A stretch of DNA of 36,156 nucleotides from an uncultured Bacilli bacterium. Lineage in GTDB: Bacteria; Bacillota_I; Bacilli_A; RF39; UBA660. The notes below the pieces were generated by a model, which worked only from the letters and a program-made list of their open reading frames with translations, was not told the origin of the DNA and made no database searches. The stretch lies in NCBI GenBank assembly GCA_947591575.1, contig CANQDI010000003.1, forward strand, positions 1 to 36,156, read 5' to 3'. This document shows positions 7,211 to 15,291 of the stretch, one piece after another. How positions within the stretch are numbered: position 1 is the stretch's first letter; every line of letters begins with the position of its first letter. The position numbers were made by a program, and so were the translations under genes.

Positions 7211-8845
7211 ATGAAAAAAGATTCCTTTATTAAGGGAGCAATGATTTCGACGATTTGTATTGTATTAAGTAAAATCTTAGGAATTATCTATGTGATTCCT
7301 TTTCATTCGATTATAGGAACGAGTGGGAGAGCACTTTATGGTTATGCTTATAATGTATATATGCTTTTTCTACAATTTTCTACGGTAGGAATTCCACTTG
7401 CGATTAGTAAAATGATTAGTGAATATCATTCTTTAGGATACGAAGATGCAAAACGAAGAACATATCGTATTGCACTTCAAATTACTTTTATCATGGCTAT
7501 TTTATCAACAGTGATTCTCTTTATTAGCGCACCAATGATTGCAGAGGCGATTATTGGTGGTGTAAATGGTGGAAATACCAAAGAAGATATTACCTTCGTA
7601 TTGCGAGTTTCAACAACAGCAATTCTCATCTGTACTATGCTAAGTGGAATGAGAGGATACCTACAAGGTCATAAATATATTACCCCATCTTCTATTAGTC
7701 AGGTCATTGAACAATTGGTAAGAGTAATTATTATTATCTTTGGAAGTTATATCGCTATACAATTATGGGGAACAAAAGAAGCTGTTGGAATTGCAATCTT
7801 TGGTGCTACTGCCGGAGCGATTGTTGCTTTCTTCTATCTTGAGAAAAAAATGAAGGAAGAAAGAAAAAAAGAAAAAGAGAAGAAAATTCTAGAAGAAGAG
7901 AAAAAAATATCAAATCAATACCTTTTCAAACAGTTAATTCGTTATACAATACCATTTGTCATTGTTTCTATTGCAGTTCCACTTTATAATACAATTGATA
8001 TGTTTAGCATTGTAAAACCGCTCATAAAATACACATCACTCACTACTCAAGATGCTGAAACTGTCCTTGCAATTATTACAACTTGGGGAGCAAAATTAAA
8101 TGTCATTGTCACTGCGATTGCATCTGGTTTAGTCGTTTCTGTTTTACCTAATATTACCAGTGATTTTATAAAGAAGAAGGAAAAAGAAGTCAATCGTAAA
8201 ATCAACAAAACTTTACAAATTATTATCTACTTTGTACTGCCCATGGTCGTTGGTCTTTCCTTCTTAGCAGAACCTGTTTGGTGTGTTTTCTACGATCGAA
8301 GTCATTTAGGAGTTCTTGTTTTTGCTTATAGTATCATAACCGCTTTTTTTTATTCCCTGTTCTTAAATCTACATACTATTTTGCAAGCAATTGATCATCA
8401 TAAAGCTGCAAATAGAGCTATTTTACTAGGACTTCTTACCAAACTCATTTTAACAGTTCCATCCATTCCACTTTTCGCCAAAATAGGCATTCCTGCTTAT
8501 TATGGTCCTATCACTGTTACCATTATTGCTTATTTAATCCCAATGATTGTCAGTATCTATGACCTAAAGAAAAGCCTTCACACTTCTTTCCAGGATACGA
8601 TTAAAAAAGCAGGAATTAGTGCTTTGGCTTGTTTGATCATGTTAGTGGTACTTTCAAGTTTAAAACTTCTTATTCCTCTTTCTGGAAATCGTCTTTATTC
8701 TACATTCATCATTTGTATTTATGCAGGAATAGGAGCATTGATTTACTTTTTTATTACTATCAAAACAAACGTTTTTTCTTCCATTTTTGGATGTAATTTA
8801 CGAGATTTTATGAAGAAAAAATTACGTAAAGTAAAAAGGAATTGA
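7211..8845 (+). CDS. SpoVB/MurJ-type flippase of the MOP superfamily
   Basis: This 544-residue polytopic membrane protein opens with the classic MOP signature region: KGAMISTICIVLSKILGIIY, then GRALYGYAYNVY. It shows 12-14 hydrophobic segments. A Lys/Glu-rich cytoplasmic loop around residues 215-235 (KMKEERKKEKEKK) separates two bundles of about six or seven helices, as in SpoVB/YtgP/MurJ proteins of 520-550 residues. Members translocate lipid-linked cell-wall precursors (lipid II) or polysaccharide intermediates; SpoVB acts in spore cortex synthesis. The close presence of Spo0A fits a sporulation-lineage organism, but whether this copy serves vegetative wall or cortex cannot be told. It is monocistronic, with a good promoter and a perfect terminator over its stop codon. 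Confidence 0.88.
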   Translation: MKKDSFIKGAMISTICIVLSKILGIIYVIPFHSIIGTSGRALYGYAYNVYMLFLQFSTVGIPLAISKMISEYHSLGYEDAKRRTYRIALQITFIMAILSTVILFISAPMIAEAIIGGVNGGNTKEDITFVLRVSTTAILICTMLSGMRGYLQGHKYITPSSISQVIEQLVRVIIIIFGSYIAIQLWGTKEAVGIAIFGATAGAIVAFFYLEKKMKEERKKEKEKKILEEEKKISNQYLFKQLIRYTIPFVIVSIAVPLYNTIDMFSIVKPLIKYTSLTTQDAETVLAIITTWGAKLNVIVTAIASGLVVSVLPNITSDFIKKKEKEVNRKINKTLQIIIYFVLPMVVGLSFLAEPVWCVFYDRSHLGVLVFAYSIITAFFYSLFLNLHTILQAIDHHKAANRAILLGLLTKLILTVPSIPLFAKIGIPAYYGPITVTIIAYLIPMIVSIYDLKKSLHTSFQDTIKKAGISALACLIMLVVLSSLKLLIPLSGNRLYSTFIICIYAGIGALIYFFITIKTNVFSSIFGCNLRDFMKKKLRKVKRN

Positions 8846-8866
8846 CTTCAAGTTCAATTCCTTTTT
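8833..8866. terminator. Bidirectional terminator between convergent flippase and htrA genes
   Basis: Arms AAAAAGGAATTGA (8833-8845) and TCAATTCCTTTTT (8854-8866) form a perfect 13-bp stem with A and T flanks, so it can work on both strands. The TGA stop of the flippase gene is the last codon of the left arm. Confidence 0.85.
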
Positions 8867-8872
8867 TCATGC

Positions 8873-10006
8873 TTACTTATTTGTTTCTAATTTGGAAAGC
8901 GTTATTTCTATCGTCTTTTCTTTTCCATCTCGAATATATTCTACTTCAATTGTTTCTCCTGGTTTATGGAAATACAATTCATAACGGAGATAAGCTGAGT
9001 TTTTGACTTTATTTCCAGCAATTTTCGTAATGACATCCCCTTTTTTTAAACCAGCTTTATCAGCGCCACTATTTTCTTCAACACCTGCGACTACTACACC
9101 TTGATCCATATCTTTAGAAATTGTAATACCTTCTCGATAAAGTGCTATCAAATCCGTCGTATTAATCATTGTAACACCTAACATTGGCCACTCAATTTCT
9201 TTTCCTTTTTCAAGGGTTTCTATATGACTTACTGCATATTCAATTGGAATTGCAAAGCCCATTCCTTCTACTTCTGTTTCAACTAATTTCATAGAATTAA
9301 TTCCAATCACTTCACCGTTTATATTGAAAAGAGGTCCACCCGAATTGCCTGGATTAATTGCTGCATCTGTTTGTAAAACTTTCATGACCCAATCCGTACT
9401 ACTTGAATTACTTGTACTGACACTTATCATACGATCTTTTCCTGACAGATGTCCTGTGGTAATACTTCCTCGATATTCATATCCAAGTGGAGACCCAATA
9501 GTAAATACAAAGTCACCTAATTTCGCATTTTCACTATTTCCAAGTGGAAGCGGTGTTAAGCTATCATTTTTATCAATTCGTAAAACAGCAATATCAATAT
9601 ATGTGTCTCCTCCTAATATAGTTGCTTTTATCTCTTCATCTTTTGAAGTAATAATTTTAACTTGATCTCCGCCTGCTACAACATGTTGATTGGTCATTAA
9701 ATACGTATATTTATCATCTTTTTTATAAGCAAAACCTGTTCCTGTCGATGTTAATTGATCATCTTTATAGGTTTGTACCAACACTACACCATCATATACT
9801 TTTTGAACGGAATCAGAAACACCACTTTCATCGACGACTACTTTCGTACAGTTTTTAGCACTACAAGTCGTTCCCATCGTAGTCGTAGTTGTTTCATTCG
9901 TTCCTCCTAATAGATTTCCACCATCTACAATTGCAAAGGTAAACACACCACCTATTACAAAAGAGATAATAATGGTCAATGCATTTTTTAGTCTTTCATT
10001 CTTCAT
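8873..10006 (-). CDS. htrA: HtrA/DegP-type membrane-anchored serine protease with PDZ domain
   Basis: This is an envelope quality-control protease of 377 residues. A membrane helix (about 10-27) is followed by a short Thr-rich linker with a CSAKNC pair (48-53), then a trypsin-like domain. The triad is visible: His108 in TNQHVV, Asp138 in YIDIAVLR and Ser222 in NPGNSGGPL. One PDZ domain (about 280-372) contains GADKAGLKKGDVI. Length and order are typical of Gram-positive HtrA, which degrades or refolds misfolded exported proteins. The ATG overlaps the end of the Abi-like gene by 11 bp, and its AAAGGAG site lies within that gene, so the two are one transcript and probably coupled. The external cysteine pair is unusual. 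Confidence 0.95.
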   Translation of the reverse strand: MKNERLKNALTIIISFVIGGVFTFAIVDGGNLLGGTNETTTTTMGTTCSAKNCTKVVVDESGVSDSVQKVYDGVVLVQTYKDDQLTSTGTGFAYKKDDKYTYLMTNQHVVAGGDQVKIITSKDEEIKATILGGDTYIDIAVLRIDKNDSLTPLPLGNSENAKLGDFVFTIGSPLGYEYRGSITTGHLSGKDRMISVSTSNSSSTDWVMKVLQTDAAINPGNSGGPLFNINGEVIGINSMKLVETEVEGMGFAIPIEYAVSHIETLEKGKEIEWPMLGVTMINTTDLIALYREGITISKDMDQGVVVAGVEENSGADKAGLKKGDVITKIAGNKVKNSAYLRYELYFHKPGETIEVEYIRDGKEKTIEITLSKLETNK

Positions 10007-10949
10007 TTAAATGACTCCTTTCTATATTGGCAAGATTCTTCCAATTGGCTGGAAATCCCATTCTTTCTAATATTTTAGTAATTGGGATTGTATTTAAATT
10101 ATATGTTAAATTATCAATATGTTCTTCTATTTCAAGGACAAATCCCTGAAATTCTTCTTTAGATAACATCTGCTTCATAATAAGAAACAAAGCAAATAAA
10201 TCATTTTTTCCATAAATATATTCATCCTCTTCTTTGGGAATTCCAAGAAGTTGGTGATACAGTGTATTATTAATTGATTTTTGTGTTTTATTATCATACA
10301 AAATATCTTCATGAGCACAAAGATTTCTATAATTTGCTAAAATAGGCAAATAGCTCGACATTGTTTCAATATCGATTCCATAGATATCACATATACTTTT
10401 TTGATCATCTATTTTCAAAATGGAAAAAAGCTCTCCTACAATGCCAAAAGATAAAACTTTTACAAGAATCCACAGTGGAATATACCCATAATTAGTAATA
10501 TAGTGTTTGGTAGCACTATGTTGTGCTCCATTTACTCGAATTTGTCTTTTCATTTTGTGAAGTAAGTCCGCAACTTGTCTTTGTTTTGTACGATCACTTG
10601 TAAAATTTTTCGCTTTTAAGTAATCTTTCTCACGATATCCATATTTTTTGGATAATTGATACGAAACAATAGATTTTATATTATTTTCGATGACAAGTAA
10701 GTGTTTAAAAATAACATTTCGAATTCTTCTATCAAATAGAAAGAGACTATATAATTCTAAAAAAGTTGTACCTTCTATAAACCTTTTTTCCTGTTTTGAT
10801 TGAAAAAATGGATAACGGTACCCATTTAAGAAAAAATAATTTTCTCTTAAAAGAATCTCTTTTGCATAATTTTCATCTTCTATTTTAAGTCCTTTATATT
10901 TTAAAATTTCAATTTGTTCATCTAAATTTTTAAAATGTTTTTCCATCAT
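9996..10949 (-). CDS. Abi_2-type (AbiD/AbiF-like) abortive infection protein, HEPN RNase
   Basis: This is a predicted phage-defence protein of about 317 residues. Abi_2 family features are visible: an N-terminal region with LLRENYFFLNGYRYPF, then FLFDRRIRNVIFKHLLVIENNI, then the HEPN signature R-x4-H as NYRNLCAHE (Arg208, His213). HEPN domains of this type act as metal-independent RNases that shut down translation on infection. The codon GTG at 10958 could also start the frame, but AGGTGA sits at the right distance from the ATG at 10949, which I chose. The gene has its own promoter and is overlapped at its end by htrA. A defence RNase coupled to an envelope protease is an unusual pairing; it may be chance insertion upstream of a housekeeping gene. 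Confidence 0.88.
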   Translation of the reverse strand: MMEKHFKNLDEQIEILKYKGLKIEDENYAKEILLRENYFFLNGYRYPFFQSKQEKRFIEGTTFLELYSLFLFDRRIRNVIFKHLLVIENNIKSIVSYQLSKKYGYREKDYLKAKNFTSDRTKQRQVADLLHKMKRQIRVNGAQHSATKHYITNYGYIPLWILVKVLSFGIVGELFSILKIDDQKSICDIYGIDIETMSSYLPILANYRNLCAHEDILYDNKTQKSINNTLYHQLLGIPKEEDEYIYGKNDLFALFLIMKQMLSKEEFQGFVLEIEEHIDNLTYNLNTIPITKILERMGFPANWKNLANIERSHLNEE

Positions 10950-10967
10950 TTGCATCACCTATTATAA

Positions 10968-10986
10968 ATTATAGCACAAAAAGTGC
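10968..10986 (-). promoter_or_regulatory. Promoter -10 and adjacent inverted repeat before the abi gene
   Basis: In minus-strand sense, TATAAT (10968-10973) directly follows the inverted repeat GCAC-5-GTGC (10974-10986), which lies in the spacer. A second TATAAT is at 10961-10966 but is very close to the start codon. No clear -35 is seen. A repressor or activator binding to the dyad could control abi and htrA together. Confidence 0.4.
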
Positions 10987-11008
10987 ATAAATTTGTGAAC
11001 TTTTCATG

Positions 11009-11037
11009 AAAAAAAAGAATAGTCTATTTGACCATTC
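11009..11037 (-). terminator. Terminator of spo0A
   Basis: In minus-strand RNA, GAAUGGUC pairs with GACUAUUC (11030-11037 and 11017-11024, including one G-U), loop of 5, followed by eight U. Confidence 0.85.
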
Positions 11038-11043
11038 CATGAT

Positions 11044-11820
11044 TTATTCTTCTACTGGTAATTTATGGTATTCAAGACGGAGTTTATCAGCGACCGTCAC
11101 AATAAATTCTGAATTGGTAGGTTTTGCTTTATCAATATCAACACTATGTCCAAAAATCTCTTCCATTAGTTTCCAGTTACCTCGATTCCAAGATACTTCA
11201 ATGGCATGTCTAATAGCTCTTTCTACACGTGAAACCGTTGTATCAAACTTTTTAGCAATATCAGGGTATAATTCTTTGGTAATACCACCTACAATACCTG
11301 GATTCTCATAGATAACACTAATTCCTTCACGAATATACTGATATCCTTTAATATGAGAAGGAACTCCTAATTCATGCAGAATCTTCGTGATGGAGATTTG
11401 AAGGTTACTATGATATAAATCAAGGGAACCACCTTCTATTTTCTTATTTTTACTACATTCTAAAATTCTTTTCTCCAAGTCCATTAGTTCAAATGGTTTT
11501 AATATGAAATAACCGATTCCAAAACTAGAAACTTTTTGAATCATTTCTTGAGCATTATAAGAAGTTAAAACAATAACTTTCTTATGAATTCCCTTTTCTT
11601 TCATCTCCTCTAACACTGCAATACCATCTTTCTTTGGCATAATAAGGTCTAACAAAATGAGGTCATATTCATTTTCATTCTTTGTGATCTTTTCCAATCC
11701 TTCTACTCCATTATTTGCAGTAAGAGCAATTTCAATACTTGCGTGACTACTAAAATATTCCTTAACCATGTCGATGAGTTCTACATTATCATCGATCATT
11801 AAGACTTTTATTGTATCCAT
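11044..11820 (-). CDS. spo0A: Spo0A, sporulation master response regulator
   Basis: This is a two-domain response regulator of 258 residues. The receiver domain has the acidic pocket Asp10-Asp11, the phosphorylated Asp58 in [13 protein letters not shown], and a conserved Lys in FILKPFE. The C-terminal Spo0A DNA-binding domain is unmistakable: [31 protein letters not shown] and [15 protein letters not shown]. It turns on early sporulation genes when phosphorylated by a phosphorelay. I start at the second Met (11820) because AAGGAG lies between the two in-frame ATGs. It is monocistronic, with a terminator. Its presence argues for endospore formation or descent from a spore former. No kinase or phosphorelay partner is in the window. 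Confidence 0.96.
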   Translation of the reverse strand: MDTIKVLMIDDNVELIDMVKEYFSSHASIEIALTANNGVEGLEKITKNENEYDLILLDLIMPKKDGIAVLEEMKEKGIHKKVIVLTSYNAQEMIQKVSSFGIGYFILKPFELMDLEKRILECSKNKKIEGGSLDLYHSNLQISITKILHELGVPSHIKGYQYIREGISVIYENPGIVGGITKELYPDIAKKFDTTVSRVERAIRHAIEVSWNRGNWKLMEEIFGHSVDIDKAKPTNSEFIVTVADKLRLEYHKLPVEE

Positions 11821-11890
11821 TTCTTCTCCTTCCATTTTACTACACGCACTTACATTATATAACAGGAATTTCTAAAATGATAGAGAAAAA

Positions 11891-11923
11891 AAAGACTACT
11901 TTTGTCGAATAACGACAAAAGTC
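11891..11923 (-). terminator. Terminator of the pgk-tpiA operon
   Basis: In minus-strand RNA, ACUUUUGUCG and CGACAAAAGU (arms 11913-11922 and 11898-11907) form a perfect 10-bp stem with a 5-base loop. They are followed by a U-rich run. This is the strongest terminator in the window. Confidence 0.9.
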
Positions 11924-11928
11924 ATCTT

Positions 11929-12612
11929 TCATGCATTTTGAATTAATTGAATAACATCATCTACTTGTAAACTCATTCCTCCTATTAAAAAACCATCTAA
12001 AGTAGGTATCTTTTGAAAATCATGAATTTTTGTTAACTGAATGCTTCCACCATAAAGCACTCTACTTCCTGTTTGTTGCTTTATAAAAAGAGTTATTTCT
12101 TCTAACAATTTAACATCAATGACTTTCCCTGTTCCAATTGCCCAAATTGGTTCATAAGCAATAATTGCCTTTTTCCACATCTCTTGTGGAAAAGAGAAAA
12201 GAACTTGTAATTGTTTTTGCAATACTTCTTTTGTATTTCCCTGTTGATAATCTTCCAAACTTTCACCAATACAGAGAATTGGAGTCATTCCAGCATTAAA
12301 TATTTGAGCCATCTTTTGTTCTAAAAGCTCATTATTCTCATTGAAATAAGTTCTTCTTTCACTATGACCGACTATCCCATAAGAAACCCCTAAAGAAGCT
12401 AGACTTTTAGCAGCTTCTTCTCCTGTATAAGCTCCAGTTGGAAAAGGACTTACATCTTGTGCACAAAGAGAAAAATCTTCAAAAAAAGGAAGGAAACACA
12501 TAGAAGGAGCAAAAATAACATTTTCTTTTAAAGGGAGAGGGGATAGTTTTTGCCGATACTTTAAAATTTCCTGTTTCGTAAAATGACTTTTCTGGTTTAA
12601 TACATATAACAT
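11929..12612 (-). CDS. tpiA: Triosephosphate isomerase
   Basis: It interconverts dihydroxyacetone phosphate and glyceraldehyde 3-phosphate. Catalytic residues are present: Asn6 and Lys8 in LNQKSH, His83 in VGHSERR, Glu154 in AYEPIWAIGTGK (which also carries flexible loop 6), and the phosphate-binding GGS and IGGMSL. At 227 residues it is about 25 shorter than the usual 250. The shortening is spread over loops (for example after GGSIQ) and the N-terminus, where the usual GNWKMN is LNQKSH. All key residues remain, so I call it functional. Its ATG directly follows the glycosyltransferase stop, so it is the last gene of the operon that starts at pgk. Confidence 0.93.
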   Translation of the reverse strand: MLYVLNQKSHFTKQEILKYRQKLSPLPLKENVIFAPSMCFLPFFEDFSLCAQDVSPFPTGAYTGEEAAKSLASLGVSYGIVGHSERRTYFNENNELLEQKMAQIFNAGMTPILCIGESLEDYQQGNTKEVLQKQLQVLFSFPQEMWKKAIIAYEPIWAIGTGKVIDVKLLEEITLFIKQQTGSRVLYGGSIQLTKIHDFQKIPTLDGFLIGGMSLQVDDVIQLIQNA

Positions 12613-13842
12613 TTAACGTTTTCCTTTCTTGAATAAGTGTAGTATAGCTGTGGTAAAAGTTTTTCGATTTTTATATTCTTTGATCGTTCTTCGATATACA
12701 TCTAAAGCACTTTCTGCAAAGTGAGCAAGAGAAAAATGCTCAGCCTGAATACGTGCCTGTGTACTCATGCGCTCCAATTTTTTTCGATCTTGATATAAGG
12801 TAACAATGAGTTTTTTTAGTTCTGATTCATTTGTAAATAAATTCCCATTTAAATCATTAATGACAACACTCCGGAAAGCTTCATCATCAATTGCGAGAAC
12901 AGGTACACTACTTGCCATCGCTTCAATGACAGTTAACCCTTGTGTCTCTGTCGTTGATGCGGTTACAAAAAGGTTAGCAATATTATAATAGTAAGGCATT
13001 TCATCAAAAGAAACTTTTCCAACAAAAAATACTTTGTCTTTGAATTTACTTTCACTTACTGTTTTTTCATACTTTTGTTTATCAGGCCCATCCCCTATAA
13101 TATAAAGTTTTATATTCGAAACTTCTTTAGATACCTCTTCCATAACTCGAAATAAAAAGGGAATATTTTTTTCTTCAGCAATTCTACCTACAAAAATAAT
13201 AACAAAATCAAGTGCCTTTATTTTTAATTGCTTTCTTATGTTCATTAACATCTTTCCATCTAAATTTTCTTTATAAAATCTTGTAACATCCATTCCTGTA
13301 GGAATAATATTAATAGGTTTATCATAATGGTATTTTTCTTTGAAAAGGCGATATGTTTTCTCGGTGGGTACAATTAATTCTCTTGCTGTTTTATCACAAT
13401 AGAACATCGTTAAATATTCAACAATTTTTTTACTAGATTTATTAAAATAACCTTTTGTAATATAGTGTGTGTAATCTTCGTACATTGTATGATATGTATG
13501 AACAAGAGGAATACTTTCTTGCTTTGCAAAAAGGCGAGCAAAAATACCAATACCAAATTCAGTATGAGAATGAATAATATCCAACTTCCATGACTTCATT
13601 TGATTGATGACTTTTAAGGGATAAATGCGACTGAGCCTATAGTCATAAATTCCAATAGGTACCCCAGGAATACGAAGAATTCTATTTTCTTCATCATAGT
13701 CATACTTTAAGGCATTTTGTCCTACGGTTACAACATAAACAATATGCCCTTTTTGTTCTAAAGCTTTCTTTAACATACTGACACTAGTTGAAACTCCATT
13801 AATAAAAGGAGGATAACTATCTGTAAATAAACCAACTCTCAT
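12613..13842 (-). CDS. GT4 glycosyltransferase, probable diacylglycerol glucosyltransferase
   Basis: This is a 409-residue GT-B enzyme. The N-terminal half starts MRVGLFTDSYPPFINGVSTS, the pattern of the alpha-monoglucosyl-diacylglycerol synthase group of GT4. The C-terminal half has the retaining-GT4 signatures FVGRIAEEKNIPFL, IIGDGPDK and the E-x7-E-like element TETQGLTVIEAMASSVPVLA. Members transfer glucose from UDP-glucose to diacylglycerol, making glycolipid anchors for lipoteichoic acid. It overlaps the upstream membrane gene by 4 bp (ATGA) with GGAGT placed inside that gene. Pairing with a lipid-flippase-like gene supports a glycolipid role; the acceptor is inferred. Another GT4 acceptor cannot be ruled out. 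Confidence 0.85.
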   Translation of the reverse strand: MRVGLFTDSYPPFINGVSTSVSMLKKALEQKGHIVYVVTVGQNALKYDYDEENRILRIPGVPIGIYDYRLSRIYPLKVINQMKSWKLDIIHSHTEFGIGIFARLFAKQESIPLVHTYHTMYEDYTHYITKGYFNKSSKKIVEYLTMFYCDKTARELIVPTEKTYRLFKEKYHYDKPINIIPTGMDVTRFYKENLDGKMLMNIRKQLKIKALDFVIIFVGRIAEEKNIPFLFRVMEEVSKEVSNIKLYIIGDGPDKQKYEKTVSESKFKDKVFFVGKVSFDEMPYYYNIANLFVTASTTETQGLTVIEAMASSVPVLAIDDEAFRSVVINDLNGNLFTNESELKKLIVTLYQDRKKLERMSTQARIQAEHFSLAHFAESALDVYRRTIKEYKNRKTFTTAILHLFKKGKR

Positions 13843-14846
13843 TTTTGACTCCTTCCATGATGAAAGTTAAAGCAAATTGCTCCTACAATCATTCCTAAAT
13901 AATATGTAATAAAACGCCAAATTAACAAGACGGCTGATATTTTACTTCCTGCAATAAAGTTTCCAAAAAATTGTACAAAACCATATTCAATACCACCTGA
14001 AGCACCAGGAATGGGAACAAATGATCCCATAATCAAAACATAGGCAGAAGCAGTAATTGCTTCAAAAAGATGAAGAGATGTAAAATCGTGGAGACTATAT
14101 ACAATAAAAAGTGGAATAGCATAAAAGCAGAATAAACCAATAAAATTGGCAACGACTCCTACAAAAAATAATGTTTTATTTTGCTTGAGTTCTTTGGTAT
14201 ATTGATGGAAGTCATTTAAACGCTCTTCCCACTTTTCCTTTTGTTCCTCTCGATTTTTTATAAAATGAAATTTTTCTCCTAACTTTAAGAAAACGGATAC
14301 AATAAGATTTGTAAATTTTTTTGAAGAGGCAAGAAAAAGAAGAAAGAAAGCAATTCCTGTATTAATAAGAAATCCTATTAATACTAAACTTCCTAAAAAT
14401 TGATGATAAGATAAAACACCTGTTATCTGGTTATAAATAACAGCACATATTCCAAAAAGAACTAAGGCTACTTGGTAAAAAATAAAATTTAACATGATAA
14501 TGTTAGTAGCTTTTGTAGAGCGAATCCCATGTTCATGAAGCATATAAATTTCCATAGGTTGTCCACCTGTAGAAAAAGGAGTAATCCCATTAAAAAATTG
14601 TGTAATAATATTATGTTTTACTGCTTCTAATAACGAAATTTTTTTGGCATCTCCTACAGAAATATAGGTTACCCAAGCTTTTAAGAATATATATACAGCA
14701 TAGCAGCAGATAGCAACTAAAATAAATTTTAAATCAACACGTAATAAGGTAGTAACAACCTGTTGAAATTGATCTTTCAAAGAAAAATATAGAACGCCTA
14801 ATGTAATAATTAATATAATGATTGTATTTCGTTTTAAATTTTTCAT
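13839..14846 (-). CDS. YbhN/MprF-type lysylphosphatidylglycerol synthase TM-region protein
   Basis: This 335-residue membrane protein has about eight hydrophobic segments. It carries the family's TPFSTGGQPMEIYML motif and, near the C-terminus, PIPGASGGIEYGF, both hallmarks of the UPF0104/LPG-synthase transmembrane family (the flippase half of MprF). The catalytic MprF domain is absent, so it is probably a stand-alone lipid transporter or flippase. It overlaps the GT4 gene by 4 bp. The pair could make and flip a glycolipid. Family assignment is confident; the transported lipid is inference. Confidence 0.88.
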   Translation of the reverse strand: MKNLKRNTIIILIITLGVLYFSLKDQFQQVVTTLLRVDLKFILVAICCYAVYIFLKAWVTYISVGDAKKISLLEAVKHNIITQFFNGITPFSTGGQPMEIYMLHEHGIRSTKATNIIMLNFIFYQVALVLFGICAVIYNQITGVLSYHQFLGSLVLIGFLINTGIAFFLLFLASSKKFTNLIVSVFLKLGEKFHFIKNREEQKEKWEERLNDFHQYTKELKQNKTLFFVGVVANFIGLFCFYAIPLFIVYSLHDFTSLHLFEAITASAYVLIMGSFVPIPGASGGIEYGFVQFFGNFIAGSKISAVLLIWRFITYYLGMIVGAICFNFHHGRSQK

Positions 14847-14862
14847 ATTCTACATACCTCTT

Positions 14863-15291
14863 TCATATTTCTTTTACAATAGAATATATATATAAACCTT
14901 CATCATCCTCATCTAAAAGAGAAATATCATATCCTAATTCTTTTAATAATTTTTCAATCTTAGTATCGTTTACTTTTACAACAATATCCCAAATCGATTC
15001 GGTAGTAAAAAGATATTCTATACAATTTTCTAGTAAAGTAAAGACTTCTTTTATAGAATGTTTTTCTTTATTGACTATTTGTATAGATGCTTTTTTTAAA
15101 TCTTTTTCCAGTTGCACTTTACAATTTTCTAAAATGACATCATTATGAATTAAAAAGAAATCGAAATTTTTTTGATAAAATTTTTCATCTTTTGAATCAA
15201 TAGAATAAGTATCCATTGCATTTTTTTTGCAAAAATCTTGATACATAGCAAGGTGCTTTGGATTATTGAAATTAGCCTTAATGATTTGCAT
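14863..15291 (-). CDS. Small GNAT-like protein of unknown function
   Basis: This 142-residue protein has no membrane segment. Its layout resembles the acetyltransferase (GNAT) fold: a strand near residue 70 (KASIQIV), a long helix (IKEVFTLLENCIEYLF), a strand (WDIVVKVND) and a final helix-strand TKIEKLLKELGYDI, similar to the GNAT C-terminal A-x-x-x-Y-x-x-x-G-F element. The acetyl-CoA loop (Q/R-x-x-G-x-G/A) is not visible, so it may be inactive or a different fold. It overlaps the pgk end by 14 bp, implying coupled translation. Substrate unknown. Confidence 0.6.
   Translation of the reverse strand: MQIIKANFNNPKHLAMYQDFCKKNAMDTYSIDSKDEKFYQKNFDFFLIHNDVILENCKVQLEKDLKKASIQIVNKEKHSIKEVFTLLENCIEYLFTTESIWDIVVKVNDTKIEKLLKELGYDISLLDEDDEGLYIYSIVKEI

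Noticed and set aside
9324-9665. Plus-strand open frame of 113 codons opposite htrA
   Set aside because: Shadow of the htrA coding sequence; the minus-strand protease has a complete catalytic triad.
11929-12612. Short tpiA as a pseudogene
   Set aside because: All catalytic residues and loop 6 are intact and the shortening lies in loops and the N-terminus.
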